Source: Linanthus parryae
Lineage: Eukaryota > Streptophyta > Magnoliopsida > Ericales > Polemoniaceae
Direction: 5' to 3'
Assembly: GCA_023055425.1 (NCBI GenBank)
Contig: JALGPY010000002.1
Coordinates: 116,758,088-116,822,087, forward strand
DNA: 64,000 nucleotides
A model generated the notes under the pieces. That model made no database searches and was not told the origin of the DNA. It saw only the letters and a list, made by a program, of their open reading frames with translations. Below are positions 25,540 through 38,800 of the stretch, piece by piece (the first letter of the stretch is position 1; every line of letters starts with the position of its first letter). A program made the position numbers and the translations under genes.

Positions 25540-27110
25540 GATTTTTACATATATGCAGAAACGCACCCGAAATTCCAACACTACATAAACATATATGCAC
25601 AACTGTGCTCAAATCCAAGATCAACCATCCAAAAGTGGGATTTTTACATCGCAAACAAAAATAATTACTGCAGAATAACTATTTTGTATCCTTAGCTGAG
25701 TAAAAGAGTCGTACAAATTAAAGAGTCGTACAAATCAAAGCAATATTAAGTTACCGAAACAAGTAGCTTGTGTTTCAAAGTTCAAAAACTATTACATCTA
25801 TAGAGGTACAAGTGCCCAGAATTAAATCAGTTATATAGAGGTATCAAGTACCCAGAATTAAAACAACTACAACGTGTTATATCATGAATTGTCCAGAATC
25901 ACCGGCCTTCGATGCTCTGAACCTATACAACCGACGCTAACACCTGCAAACAATAAAAAAAAGAAACATAAGATTGTGGCTGTATGGTTTAACAAAGAGA
26001 AGGAATATTGTCAAGCTCAAGAGCCAGGACACTGGAACTACTCTTGGAAGACATATTGATTGATGGTGTGTGATGGAATCAGAGAGAAGGCAGAGAGGAG
26101 GAGGAGGTGAAGAATAACCTCAATGCTATGAGATTATTTATACTAACTATGTTGGAAACAAGAAGCCCCAATTTCAATTCTCGGGTGCAAAACCAATGAC
26201 CAGGAGCATACAGGAGCAGGTTATCAATCAAAAGAACTCAAACCAGAGTAAATTAATCAGTCAGAATTTCATACCAAACAGCATCACAAACAAGCAACAA
26301 AGATGTGCCCAAGTTGCAGCAACAAGAGAACTAAATTCAGCATAGGAGAGACAAATTCAGCAGAAGTTCATGACCCAGAAAAGTTTATGCAAAACTTATA
26401 GGAGATTCAATTAACTTTGATACGAAGATCAGACCACTTACATGAAGAACATCGAACTGCAGCTTCTTGTCCAACGCAGTTTCTGAATACAACTCACACA
26501 CAAGGCTAGAGCTTCGGCTCTTCTCCTCTCTGACTTTCACTCTTCTTTTTCTTTCTGTTCTGTCTCTCTGAAACACACAGAGGAACCTCCTTTTTGTATC
26601 CCAATCTTCGCCGCCTGACTAAGCTTCCTTCAACAAGAGGAAATCCCCTTCTTTGCCGACTTGCTGCTGCACGTCTACTGCTGCTGCTGTAGCTATCTCT
26701 GTCTGACACAGAGACACAAAATCGTTGACTATTTCAAAACTAAGAAACTATATTTCACATAATTACAAACCTAGCTACTAAGTTTGTCTACTTTACAAAA
26801 TAACCCCACAAACTGAAATTGAGTTTACAAACTACAACAAACTAGGGTGTATGAATCAAACAGAGAATTGGTAAGAAGTTGTCTTTTCTCTTTCATGGCT
26901 TGTTGAAGCTGAAACGTGTTAAGTTATAAGCAACTTTCAGTTTGCTTTACCTGCTACTACAATGGAGACATGTCCGAGTCTTTGTATTAAACTTATCAGA
27001 CAACATAAACGACTAGTCTTATTGGTTGCGTTTATTACGTCCTTCACATAGTACGTTCAATGCATACTAGGTTAGAGAAACAGAGTTCAACGATCCAAAA
27101 CCAGCATGAA
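25540..27110. other. CACTA interior, unassigned left part
   Basis: No coding region is recognised. A block near 26480-26700 is richer in GC and resembles a 5' leader on the minus strand, with pyrimidine-rich CTCTCT tracts. It may be another captured fragment, but I cannot name a source. Confidence 0.4.
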
Positions 27111-27116
27111 TTTTAC

Positions 27117-28607
<1,491 letters not shown>

Positions 28608-29766
28608 ATCCACTTGATCCCCAAAAATATTCTTCGGGAACTACCTTAAAAAACAGATGTTGAACCTTGTATTCCTCCAAGTGCAGCATCTTGATACTTA
28701 TCCACTTGTTTCCTTTAATCACCGGCTTACCACCTGATGTGTTACATACCACCGGAAGACATATGTTAGCAAAATAGGCCATCTACAAAAAACACGGGCA
28801 TAACACAAAAGTACAGATTAAATAATCTTAATATCCAAAATCATTATCACTTTCACTTGGAAGCTTAATTTACAGATATGTTTTGTTCATACGTTCCTTC
28901 GTAGATGTGGTGTGAGTGTGTAAAGGGGCGATTACCATGCATACTATACTTGTCTAATGTCATATCTGGTTTTCTGGTCCAAAAAAGCAATGCATCGCCC
29001 ATTTTGGGCTTGACAGAAAGCTCTTTTTTACCGGAATCTGACAGCTCGTTCCACCATGGAAGCCAATCAGTATTGCCCTTAACTGACGGAAAGTAGGTCT
29101 CGCCACCTTCTTCCAAATCTGACCTACATCAATAGAAAAAGAAATTCAAGCAAAAGAAGATAACAAAAGATGATTATTTACCGCAGGGATTGTAACACTA
29201 TAAGGGCTGAGGTTAATCGAATAATATTTGTCTAGATAGTCAGTACATAACTACTGGGTGTCCATTTTTTCCGTTTATTCAAAATGTTGCAAGCCGTGTT
29301 GCAACCCCCTGTAAAAGAGGTTTTCCATTCCGTTTTACAGTTAACGAAATGAAAAGCCCTAATTCCTAATCATTCTTCAAATATTCTCTCTTCTTCTTCA
29401 TCCTCATTTCTCTCGGAACTGAGAGTCTCACAAATTTCTTGTTTTGAATTCCAACTTCTATTAGTAGCAAAACATACACACACACATTCAAGAAAAATCT
29501 ACACTTTATTCTTATGTGGTCACTCAAACACACAAGTATGTCTTGTTCTCCTATAAAAGGGGCAACTGGTTTAGATGTGTAGTATTGATATGCAGACATA
29601 CAAGTGAGCGAAGAAGAAGGTATGAATAAACAGAAATCTTACAAGTACATGACGACTGTTGCAATCCTCGGGCCACCATTATTAAAACATTCGAACCCCT
29701 TATCATAATGAGGGCCAACCTTCTGCCCAACTGCATAGTGGTTTACACTCAGTCCTTCACCATGCT
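28608..29766 (-). pseudogene. Captured 3' half of a prolyl 4-hydroxylase gene (three exons)
   Basis: Three minus-strand exons join in frame. 29766-29643 encodes EHGEGLSVNHYAVGQKVGPH, then YDKGFE and GGPRIATVVMYL. 29123-28936 encodes LSDLEEGGETYFPS, then VKPKMGDALLFW and LDKYSMHG. 28733 to about 28608 encodes GGKPVIKGNKW and ends with a stop. All splice sites are GT...AG with phases conserved. This is the catalytic domain of plant prolyl 4-hydroxylase, the 2-oxoglutarate/Fe(II) enzyme that hydroxylates proline in cell-wall proteins. The HYD part of the iron-binding HxD...H triad and the distal H (MHGG) are visible. The N-terminal half and transmembrane anchor are missing. The usual HGGCPV has become HGGKPV. 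It is a captured, truncated copy. Confidence 0.88.
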
Positions 29767-30640
29767 CTGCAAGTCGTAAAGTTGTCTCAGTCAATTAAGA
29801 AAACTGAAGTCGCAACTGGAAAATAGAGATTGCTAGAGGTGGAGCAGTGAAGGGAAGGGATACCTGACAAAGCTAGCTGCAGCATTTGACTTCTTATACC
29901 CTGTATTGTAACAGAAAAATAACAAATCAAGATGTAAAAGGAGAATAAAAGAAGAAATTGAGAAGCAGAGAAGGAAAAGGTGAATCGGATCCACCAACAC
30001 CGCCACCGTGGTCCGCCAATACCGCCATCGTTGTCCGCCGGAGCCGGGGTCGTCATCCTCCTTCCCTCGGTGCGTCACAGCCATCGCCGAAACCAACTCC
30101 AACGCCACTCAATCATCCAGATCTGAACATAGAGACAGAGAGAGAGAGAGAGGGGCGAGAAGACGGCGCACCGGAGACGACGACGGGCCATCGGAGATGA
30201 CAATCGTCCCATGCCTCTTTCGCATCTCTCTCTCTCACTCTCTCAATTTCTATGGTAGTGAACGGAGGTTGAAGATGTTTCCAGAGAGAGAGAGGGGGGA
30301 GGATAGAGTCCAACCTCTGTGCAAGATCCATCGACGGAGAAGACCAGCTACCGCCTTAATCGACGGAGAAGATGGAGACTGCCGGACCTCCGCCGCCCTC
30401 ATCGCCCGTCGAAAACACTCGTCCGCTGGTTACACCATTCTCGTCGTCGCCAAGAAACCCTGGTCGAAGCCCTCTCGCCAAATCGGAGTCGGGTTTGTCT
30501 AATCGGCGCTCATCGCCGCCCACCACCATCGATGGATCTGCATACCCACTCCCTCCTTCTTCTATCTCTTTATCTCTCTTGCTACCGTCTGCATCTCTTC
30601 TCTCTCTATACTATGTGAAATGTGCGGTGGGGAGAAGAGA
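29767..30640. other. CACTA interior, GC-rich segment of unknown origin
   Basis: Positions 29950-30640 are much more GC-rich than the surroundings and open in several frames on both strands (up to 164 codons on plus). They include GAGAGA and CTCTCT tracts. I cannot match the frames to a family, and overlapping open frames on both strands argue that none is a protein. It may be a captured promoter, 5' leader and first exon. The right part (from 30265) is repeated at 33638. Confidence 0.5.
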
Positions 30641-31670
30641 ATAGAAGAGGGGTAAGGTTCACCCAAATGTCTCTTTGAAAATGTGATAAAATTTTTATTC
30701 CCTCCTTACAATTTGGGAGTGCGGGAAACTGTTTTAATTTACCCTCTAATTTTTTAAAGCAGGAGTTGACAAAAAGATATGTCACTATGTAAGTAGATGT
30801 CAAAATCAAATAAATACTCCCAATATATTGACCACATTATTGGGAAGAATAAAATAATAACTAAAAGGTCGACAAAAAATATCATGTGCATCGACAAATT
30901 CTGATATTGTCGATTAATCGCGTAACCATCGACATAAAACTGTCTGTCGACAAAAAAACTGTCAACAAATGTCATATTTGTTGTAGTGTTAGTAACTCAT
31001 ATAAACAAATTAGTAATTAATAGTTGTCATTAAAAGAAAAATGAATGAATTGAATAATAAATACAAATGTGGGGGTTACTTGTTGAGTCATTTTCCATGG
31101 TGGACATTTACTTTGATAAGTTGGCTCCAAGAATGATTTTCATTGGTTTAAATCCAAGTAAGCGATCCACATGTCTCAACTACAAAAATTAATTGACAAA
31201 TGGCATATGGAGAGTGATTTTTCCTCACCTCCTAGTTTTTTATATAATATTGAAATTGATAATGTAATATTTGTATTTGCATAATATTTTCTTGTCATAG
31301 AATACATCCAAAAGACGTTATTAGTTACTTAATTTAGATCTTGTAATTAGCAATTTAGTAACTTATTTTATTATTGTAGTTATTATCCAATTTAGGATTA
31401 GCAATTTAGTAACTCATATAAACAAATTAGTAATTAATAGTTGTCATTAAAAGAAAAATGAAGGAATTGAATAATAAATACAAATGTGGGGGTTACTTGA
31501 TGAGTCATTTTTCATGGTGGACATTTACTTTGATACGTTGGCTCCAAGAATGATTTTCATTGGTTAAAAATCCAAGTAAGCGATCCACATGTCTTCACCT
31601 ACAAAAATCAATTGACAAATGGCATATGGAGAGTGAATTTTTCCTCACCTCCTAGCTTTTATATATAATA
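30265..31670. repeat. Direct duplication, copy 1 (1.4 kb)
   Basis: 30265-31670 is repeated at 33638-35044 with an offset of 3373-3374, virtually identical apart from a one-base G-run length change. It includes the right 724 bp of the CACTA element, its target duplicate and the adjoining Helitron 5' units. The duplication therefore followed the CACTA insertion and is very recent. Confidence 0.97.
30992..31670 (-). repeat. Helitron 5'-end tandem units
   Basis: Read on the minus strand, a unit of about 420 bp starting AAAAGCTAGGAGGTGAGGAA recurs, beginning at about 31670 and 31250. In the left flank of the CACTA it also begins at about 24730 and 24310. In the duplicate it begins at 35048 and 34620. 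Each unit start looks like a Helitron 5' terminus, but only that at 35048 has the full TC terminus. The array represents iterated 5' ends. Confidence 0.7.
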
Positions 31671-31973
31671 CCTACCTTTATATATTTCTTAATCCACTAT
31701 GAACACAATTATATATATATATATATTTTTTTTTTGGAAAGGGAGAATTTCGTTACAGTTCGGGAGTCATGCTCAAAAGATCAAGGTTGTATACATTTTT
31801 TTACCCAAGTTGGGATAATTGAGTAATAAGAAATGTCGTCTTCCACGTAACCTTTTTATAAGTTGGTAAAAATTCGGCTTAAATATGAAAACATGATTAT
31901 ATTCGGTTAGTACTAATATTTGAATTATAATTTTTCTGTGCGAACCCGCGCTTTAGCGCGGGGTACCGCCTAG
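31671..31973 (+). mobile_element. 3' end of a second Helitron, plus strand
   Basis: At 31945-31962 a 7-bp stem CCCGCGC/GCGCGGG with loop TTTA is followed by GTACCGC and terminal CTAG at 31970-31973, next to a host T. This is the same terminus family as that at 17975 but in opposite orientation. No matching 5' TC end could be placed to its left; the sequence diverges from the duplicated block at 31671. It is either a short truncated element or a rearrangement product. Confidence 0.65.
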
Positions 31974-32216
31974 TTTTTATTCAAGTAATATAAATTTTCA
32001 ATATCGTGTTTTATTTAGACTTCTAAAACACAAAGGACAAATGGAGTTGATGGCGTTAGAACTGAGAACACACGTTGCACACTGCCCTAATGTTTGTGGA
32101 TATGAAAGCGTTTCTCCGGTTTTTGTTTCTCCTCTCAATACAATAACTTGTAATGGATTCTACTGCTATATTTAAAACATGTAAAATAAAAGAAATAAAG
32201 AGATTCAATTACATAC

Positions 32217-32733
32217 TCGTAAAGGTGCAATAAACTTGAATGAGAGTTCCCTCACTGCCAATGCTCCACCTCTCAGAGCAACTTCGTTGACGCTAAAACC
32301 AAGCATTGACAAATACTCGTGATTGGCTGTTCAATGATATTTGAAAGATATCCAATTAGTTCTATATCGTACTGTTATGATAGCAATCCAGTTGACAACT
32401 AACCAAAAATAAATTCTTTAAACCATTAATATGAAACAATTTTTTTGAATTAGAATTCTTAAGACATACACAATTCAGTTTAATTATTGTCTGAATTAAC
32501 TTTGAAGGAAATATTTTCTCTTGTAACTAAATCTAAAGGGATTTAAATAAAATAGTTCATGATATCATTTTCCTGAAATCAGCTTAAAAAATGCTTTGAT
32601 TACTTGAAATTGCAACAAAGCAAAGGACTTACCTTGTTGAACATAATGTGAATAAATAGCATTGTTCACAACGCCATATTGGTCCAACTCATAGTCCGGA
32701 ACATTGAAATCAATATCCAATGATTTTCTCAGT
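32217..32733 (-). pseudogene. Two exons of a plant acyl-acyl carrier protein thioesterase (ALT-like)
   Basis: Minus-strand exon 32733-32633 encodes LRKSLDIDFNVPDYELDQYG followed by VVNNAIYSHYVQQ. Exon 32326-32217 encodes ANHEYLSMLGFSVNEVALRG followed by GALAVRELSFKFIAPLR. The intron has GTAAG and ACAG borders and the phase is maintained. DYELDQYGVVNNA...Y is the hot-dog-fold motif of the plastid 4HBT-type thioesterases that release medium-chain and beta-keto acids. An aspartate (D in LDQYG) near the active site is kept. The transit peptide and the C-terminal exons are not found, and the downstream side runs into the Helitron 3' end. The fragment reads in the same direction as the surrounding Helitron, consistent with gene capture. 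Confidence 0.82.
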
Positions 32734-33482
32734 CTACATATCGCAAACAGCTTATTATTTGTACATACATAACGAATAATGCTAAATAACCCGAAATAAT
32801 AATGCCCACAGTATGGAGCGAAACAATAAGTTACTTTGTGTTACTCAATTACTTTGCTGAAAATTTTCTAAAAAAAAAAGTTGCTCCATTACTTCGTAAA
32901 AGTTCTCTATAACTTCCTTACCAACATATATAAGAGGAAGATCTGAATACCTCAATCCTAAACTTTACCTTAATCATAAATTCTGATAAGTTTTGGAACG
33001 CTCATTTAAATTGTTGCTTCAGTCAAAATGCTAAATACCAAAATTTTAAACCCTTATACCCTATATACAAAATTGCAAATTCTAAAAATTAAACCTAAAA
33101 GAATCATATAACTTCTCTGAATCTGTTTAATCCTGGTTCAAAGAAGGGAAACGTGAATTTGGATTACTGTAAGTACGAGAACTCTCCTTTGAGGGTTAAA
33201 TAAATTTAATATTGTCATTTGTTTGTAATTGATTTGTTTTCTACTCCCTCTTGAATAGATATATATTCCAATGAAGATAAAAACAAAACCAATCGTGTCA
33301 TGTATATGGATTCAACGAAATAATAATCTACTCAAGGCCCACTCGTGCTGCCTGAACCCAAATTATTGAGATGTAATATTGAATAAGTATATTACTTCTC
33401 AATAATATTTTTAATGAAATGTAATACTGAATAAGAAGATTCAACTACTTAATACTTGTCTACTAAAAAAACAAGTACTTGC
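32734..33482. other. AT-rich DNA upstream of the thioesterase fragment
   Basis: No exon is recognised with confidence. It is probably intron or 5' flank of the thioesterase source gene. It ends at the TRIM LTR. Confidence 0.4.
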
Positions 33483-33637
33483 TGTTGAAAAGTCCCACAT
33501 CGGACATTCAAAAAGAATAAATATAATTAATAAGTGTCCTGGGCTACTCCCTTCATTGCCAATTAGTTTTGAGGTGGAACCCCATGAATTCTTACATGGT
33601 ATCAGAGCCTCGGCTCACACACGTGAATCATAGTTTT
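33483..33637 (+). mobile_element. TRIM retrotransposon fragment: LTR plus primer-binding site
   Basis: A 114-bp LTR, starting TGTTGAAAAGTCCCACATC and ending GAATTCTTACA at 33596, is followed directly by TGGTATCAGAGC (33597-33608), the initiator Met-tRNA primer-binding site. About 29 bases of interior follow before the sequence switches to the duplicated block at 33638. The same family supplies 47289-47369 and 57373-57513. CCCACATCGG next to the 5' end is common in plant TRIM/SMART-type elements. Confidence 0.85.
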
Positions 33638-35044
33638 GAGGTTGAAGATGTTTCCAGAGAGAGAGAGGGGGGGAGGATAGAGTCCAACCTCTGTGCAAGA
33701 TCCATCGACGGAGAAGACCAGCTACCGCCTTAATCGACGGAGAAGATGGAGACTGCCGGACCTCCGCCGCCCTCATCGCCCGTCGAAAACACTCGTCCGC
33801 TGGTTACACCATTCTCGTCGTCGCCAAGAAACCCTGGTCGAAGCCCTCTCGCCAAATCGGAGTCGGGTTTGTCTAATCGGCGCTCATCGCCGCCCACCAC
33901 CATCGATGGATCTGCATACCCACTCCCTCCTTCTTCTATCTCTTTATCTCTCTTGCTACCGTCTGCATCTCTTCTCTCTCTATACTATGTGAAATGTGCG
34001 GTGGGGAGAAGAGAATAGAAGAGGGGTAAGGTTCACCCAAATGTCTCTTTGAAAATGTGATAAAATTTTTATTCCCTCCTTACAATTTGGGAGTGCGGGA
34101 AACTGTTTTAATTTACCCTCTAATTTTTTAAAGCAGGAGTTGACAAAAAGATATGTCACTATGTAAGTAGATGTCAAAATCAAATAAATACTCCCAATAT
34201 ATTGACCACATTATTGGGAAGAATAAAATAATAACTAAAAGGTCGACAAAAAATATCATGTGCATCGACAAATTCTGATATTGTCGATTAATCGCGTAAC
34301 CATCGACATAAAACTGTCTGTCGACAAAAAAACTGTCAACAAATGTCATATTTGTTGTAGTGTTAGTAACTCATATAAACAAATTAGTAATTAATAGTTG
34401 TCATTAAAAGAAAAATGAATGAATTGAATAATAAATACAAATGTGGGGGTTACTTGTTGAGTCATTTTCCATGGTGGACATTTACTTTGATAAGTTGGCT
34501 CCAAGAATGATTTTCATTGGTTTAAATCCAAGTAAGCGATCCACATGTCTCAACTACAAAAATTAATTGACAAATGGCATATGGAGAGTGATTTTTCCTC
34601 ACCTCCTAGTTTTTTATATAATATTGAAATTGATAATGTAATATTTGTATTTGCATAATATTTTCTTGTCATAGAATACATCCAAAAGACGTTATTAGTT
34701 ACTTAATTTAGATCTTGTAATTAGCAATTTAGTAACTTATTTTATTATTGTAGTTATTATCCAATTTAGGATTAGCAATTTAGTAACTCATATAAACAAA
34801 TTAGTAATTAATAGTTGTCATTAAAAGAAAAATGAAGGAATTGAATAATAAATACAAATGTGGGGGTTACTTGATGAGTCATTTTTCATGGTGGACATTT
34901 ACTTTGATACGTTGGCTCCAAGAATGATTTTCATTGGTTAAAAATCCAAGTAAGCGATCCACATGTCTTCACCTACAAAAATCAATTGACAAATGGCATA
35001 TGGAGAGTGAATTTTTCCTCACCTCCTAGCTTTTATATATAATA
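33638..35044. repeat. Direct duplication, copy 2 (1.4 kb)
   Basis: This is a near-identical copy of 30265-31670. Its left edge falls at the shared bases GAGGTTGAAGATG, directly after the TRIM fragment, which is microhomology with copy 1. Its right edge runs on into the true Helitron 5' terminus at 35048, whereas copy 1 diverges four bases earlier. Copy 2 therefore looks like the original right border. Confidence 0.97.
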
Positions 35045-35048
35045 TAGA

Positions 35049-35840
35049 TGGGGGAAGTTCATAAGTTTCTACTAAATTTTCTCACAAGCTTCATGAAGCT
35101 TTCTCACAAATTTCGCATACAACATGCTCTGAGAGCAGAAGCTTTGAAGGAGCCAAATCCTTGAAGAACGCAATGTCCTAACGAGAAATCCACAATGGTA
35201 GTGGGGTCTTGAAAGACGGATATATCCTGAATATCAAGCTATTCACTCTAAATAAATCATATATTCGAAGAACACCGAAATGCAATGAATCCATGAAAAA
35301 CCAGCCAAGTCAAGGTAAAAGACCCAATCGTGTTTATCAAAGACCATTGGAGATCCAACCATCAAGGAGTTTCCAAACAAAGTCAATTTCCCCGAATGTA
35401 ATCACTAATCAGAGAAGTAGTTTTCTGCTAAAGAAATACATTACAGAGAGATTTGTGTCATGATTTATATAATCAAATTACATTTGTTGCCAAGTTGTTA
35501 AGAAAATTCGATAGTTTTTCATTGAGCTTTTTCATGTAATGCATGAGGGTTGAGGGTTAGAGCAACTGGTGAATTTTAGAAATCAGCATTCTCTTTAAGA
35601 AAACGAAATGAACAAAAAACAATACAAATACACAAAAAATTATTATGCAAGAAATGGATTACAAAAGAATTGAGTGTATAGTACAAATATATTGTTTTTC
35701 CACTTCCTTGTTAACAATTATGTTATCGCTAATTAGGAGGAAACAAAACTGTTATAACTAGACCGATCACGATACTAAAGTATTTTTCATACCAGCTTTT
35801 AGGTCGTGATAGTGAAGATATTCACGGGCTATTAGTAGCC
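35049..35840. other. Intergenic DNA between Helitron and WRKY gene
   Basis: This is the 3' flank of the WRKY gene, with its presumed 3' untranslated region and poly-A signal region on the minus strand just left of 35841. An 84-codon open frame at 35209-35463 has no recognisable family. Confidence 0.5.
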
Positions 35841-38800
35841 CTAGTTTTTGTCATCTTTGTCCTTTGTTTGGTCCCATACATTTTTGTGTTCCATGGAAGA
35901 GAAAATAAGGTCCATACTAGTGTTGCTGCTGCTGCCAGAATTGAACATCACATCAGCCAAATCCGCCACCGGAAGTAGATAAGGATCACCATGATCTCTT
36001 CCACTGGTGCCACCGCCTCCGCTAGTAGATGGACCTGCACCACCACTTGTACTAGTATTGGTACAAGTCATGGAGCTCAGCCACAAGCCTAAGGATACTG
36101 CAGAAGAGGGTGGTGACTGGGTGGTTGCGGGTAGGATCTGCGAGGCGGTGGTCATGATATTTGGTGGCGGCGCAGAGGGGGCGGTGGACGACACGTGGCA
36201 GGTGTGTTCTCCACGATAGGTGACCTCGTATGTGAAAGGATCGTTGTCAAGTCGCTGGACTTGCTTCTTTGCTGGACATTGGTACAGCTTTTTGTGTGTG
36301 CACCTGTAGTATCCCCTGCATTCATTTGTTCATGTATGCATAGGTCAATACACAATGCGAGGTTTCCAAGAAATGAAGAATAAGAGTCTTGACATCTAAT
36401 GTTACAAATAAATTACATGATTAATTACGTGATTAAATTGTTTTGAATCGTGTAAATATACCGAGTTAGGCCCAAAATGATTTTCATGTTTTACTTTTAC
36501 TTTTCGCGAATTTTTTTCTGAGACGATATATATGCTACGTACGGACAAACATGTGTACGGTCCTCCAGGGACCTAGCCATCACTACATATTTCCTCAATT
36601 GAGAGATCATTTCGCATTCTCTCAACCTCCACGAAAAGGTTTCTAAATAGGACCCGGCCATTTATGAGTGACAAACTAAACAAAAGTTAGTTTCATACTA
36701 GAGAGACGTTATCGAAAATGAAACTACAAAATGTCTTGCATGTTGGTTACAAAAGTTCAAACCTAACTTGTGGAGCTTCCACATGTTCCAGTTACTGGTT
36801 TGGAGAAATTTTCGAGAGTTCCTGGCTATTCATTGGCAAAACTCAAAACGTAGTACTCAAAAACTAGGTTCCAGAAGATGCTCGAAGCCCCTTGCGAAGT
36901 GGCTAATGTTCGAGAGCGGTAGGATAACACAAATATTTTCATGTGTGTGAACATATGTAATATTATAATGTGTTTTTTTAGCTTGTACTTCCCCGTTCTA
37001 CCCGATTCCTAATGTTTTGACTTTTACTACTATTCATTGAGTCACTTAAATGAGGTGATTTGATTAGCAAAACGAGGCAAAAATTTGGCCATATTTTCAT
37101 GGGATTGTAAGATAAAGTTGAACCTATAACACCATGAAAAGTTTACCAAAAAATTACATCGTTTTGCTTCTTTAATCACCGGGTCATAGTGACATACATA
37201 ACTCGTGGTACGGTTGATCAGTAATTCTCCAAGTCTTCCTATTTGCGTGTTTCCTAGGAATCTCCATAATGAACAATGGGAGTCGGTTTATGATTTGTAG
37301 AAGCTAGAATATTTTAAGAAAGAAATATATAGTAGGGTGATGGATCTTTGTTGTCTTTAGCTATAGTGCAAGTTGTTGCCTAAGAATAGTACACTCTAGT
37401 AGGTTGCTTGGAGATATGCGACCTTGTCTAAGGACTGAATTGGTCACGGAGTACGTAGTTGTTGGAAAATTCTTAAGGGGAAGGACTTGACTTTTATAGA
37501 AGGTTACATTAGTCAAATTACCTTGGAAATCTTGAACCGAGAATCTCTTTTTGACCGTATTTTCTCCATGTATAACCATCCTCTGGTGGCATCTCAGTGT
37601 TTCCTGTTTGAGGAGCAGGTGCCATCACTGTTCGTCTTTCAACATCATCCTTCCTACACAATTAATATACACATTTTTCGGGTCAACTAATGGAATTGTT
37701 GAATGACAAGTTTCTTAGTATGCATGTTAATTGTTGTTGCATGGGAAAACATACCAAACTTTGCCGATAAATTTGACATGTAATACATATATGGCCTCTT
37801 ATTGCGACGACAACTATGTAAAAAGTGTTTCGCGTTTCAATCAAATATATACCTTATTTTTGAGAAAATAGAAAAATCAATTATCATGGTTCATTTTAGA
37901 GTCATAACCGTTCTATGTCCCGGTTTAAAGTACCAAAAAAGGTAAGTAGAGCTCACTCGTCACTCCAATCCCAAATTCATTAATTTTTGTTCAGATGTAT
38001 GAGAATCATAGTCTCTGAATGTTGAACGGTACATCTAGGCTTTATAATTTAACCACCTAGAACTTGTAATTTACAACCTCCATCTTTTAGTATGTGCCGT
38101 GCTCTTTGAACAAAATGTTGAGTTTTTTTTGGTTGATTCAAAATCCCAGCATGGAATGGTCAAAGCAGGCTAATAGTTTTTGGAAGTAATTACATTACTT
38201 TGGCATCAAGGAATCTCTTTGATTCCTTGTAGGGGTCTACTTTGACTAATATATTTGGTAGTGTCCTTATTGGGTAAGGAAACAATTTAGGATGAATTAT
38301 TTCCTAGTTTGTCTCGGATTAGTTTTGGACATTACTTGGGCTCCAAGTCTTGTACTAGTATATAAGTAGATGCTAGGGTCATGACTTGTTGGGTGCTTGT
38401 AATTGAGTTGTCTTCTCATCAATAAATTGGTTTGGTTTGGCCGTGGATTAGCTAGTCTCAAAACTAGTGAACCACGTAAATTCTTGTGTTCTTGATCTTG
38501 CTTTTGTTTGTTCTTGTTTTTCTCTTGTTTCTCGCGTATCGGAATCCTAACAAGTGGTATCAGAGCTTGGTTCGTTGAGTTCAAGAGAAGCAATGGTGAG
38601 TTCGTGATCAAGATATGTCTGGTTTGATGGGGAGATAGGGTTTCCGCTGGTTGACCTCTGAAATAGGGGATGCAAGCACACCAAGCCTTTGTTGGGAGGC
38701 TATCGAATTCCTTGTTGGGGGAGCAATCGGGCTCTTGTTGTGGAGCATCGGAATTGTGGATCTAGGTTTAGTACATCCGGCACGCTTTCGGTTCCGGCAT

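Noticed and set aside
30008..30502. 164-codon open frame in GC-rich CACTA interior
   Set aside because: Overlapping open frames exist on both strands, composition is low-complexity and arginine-rich, and no family is recognisable. No CDS is called.
36316..37521. WRKY gene at first seemed to lack its WRKYGQK exon
   Set aside because: The exon is present at 37522-37653 on the minus strand with proper splice sites and encodes WRKYGQKEILGSRFP. No single open frame long enough to stand out covers it.
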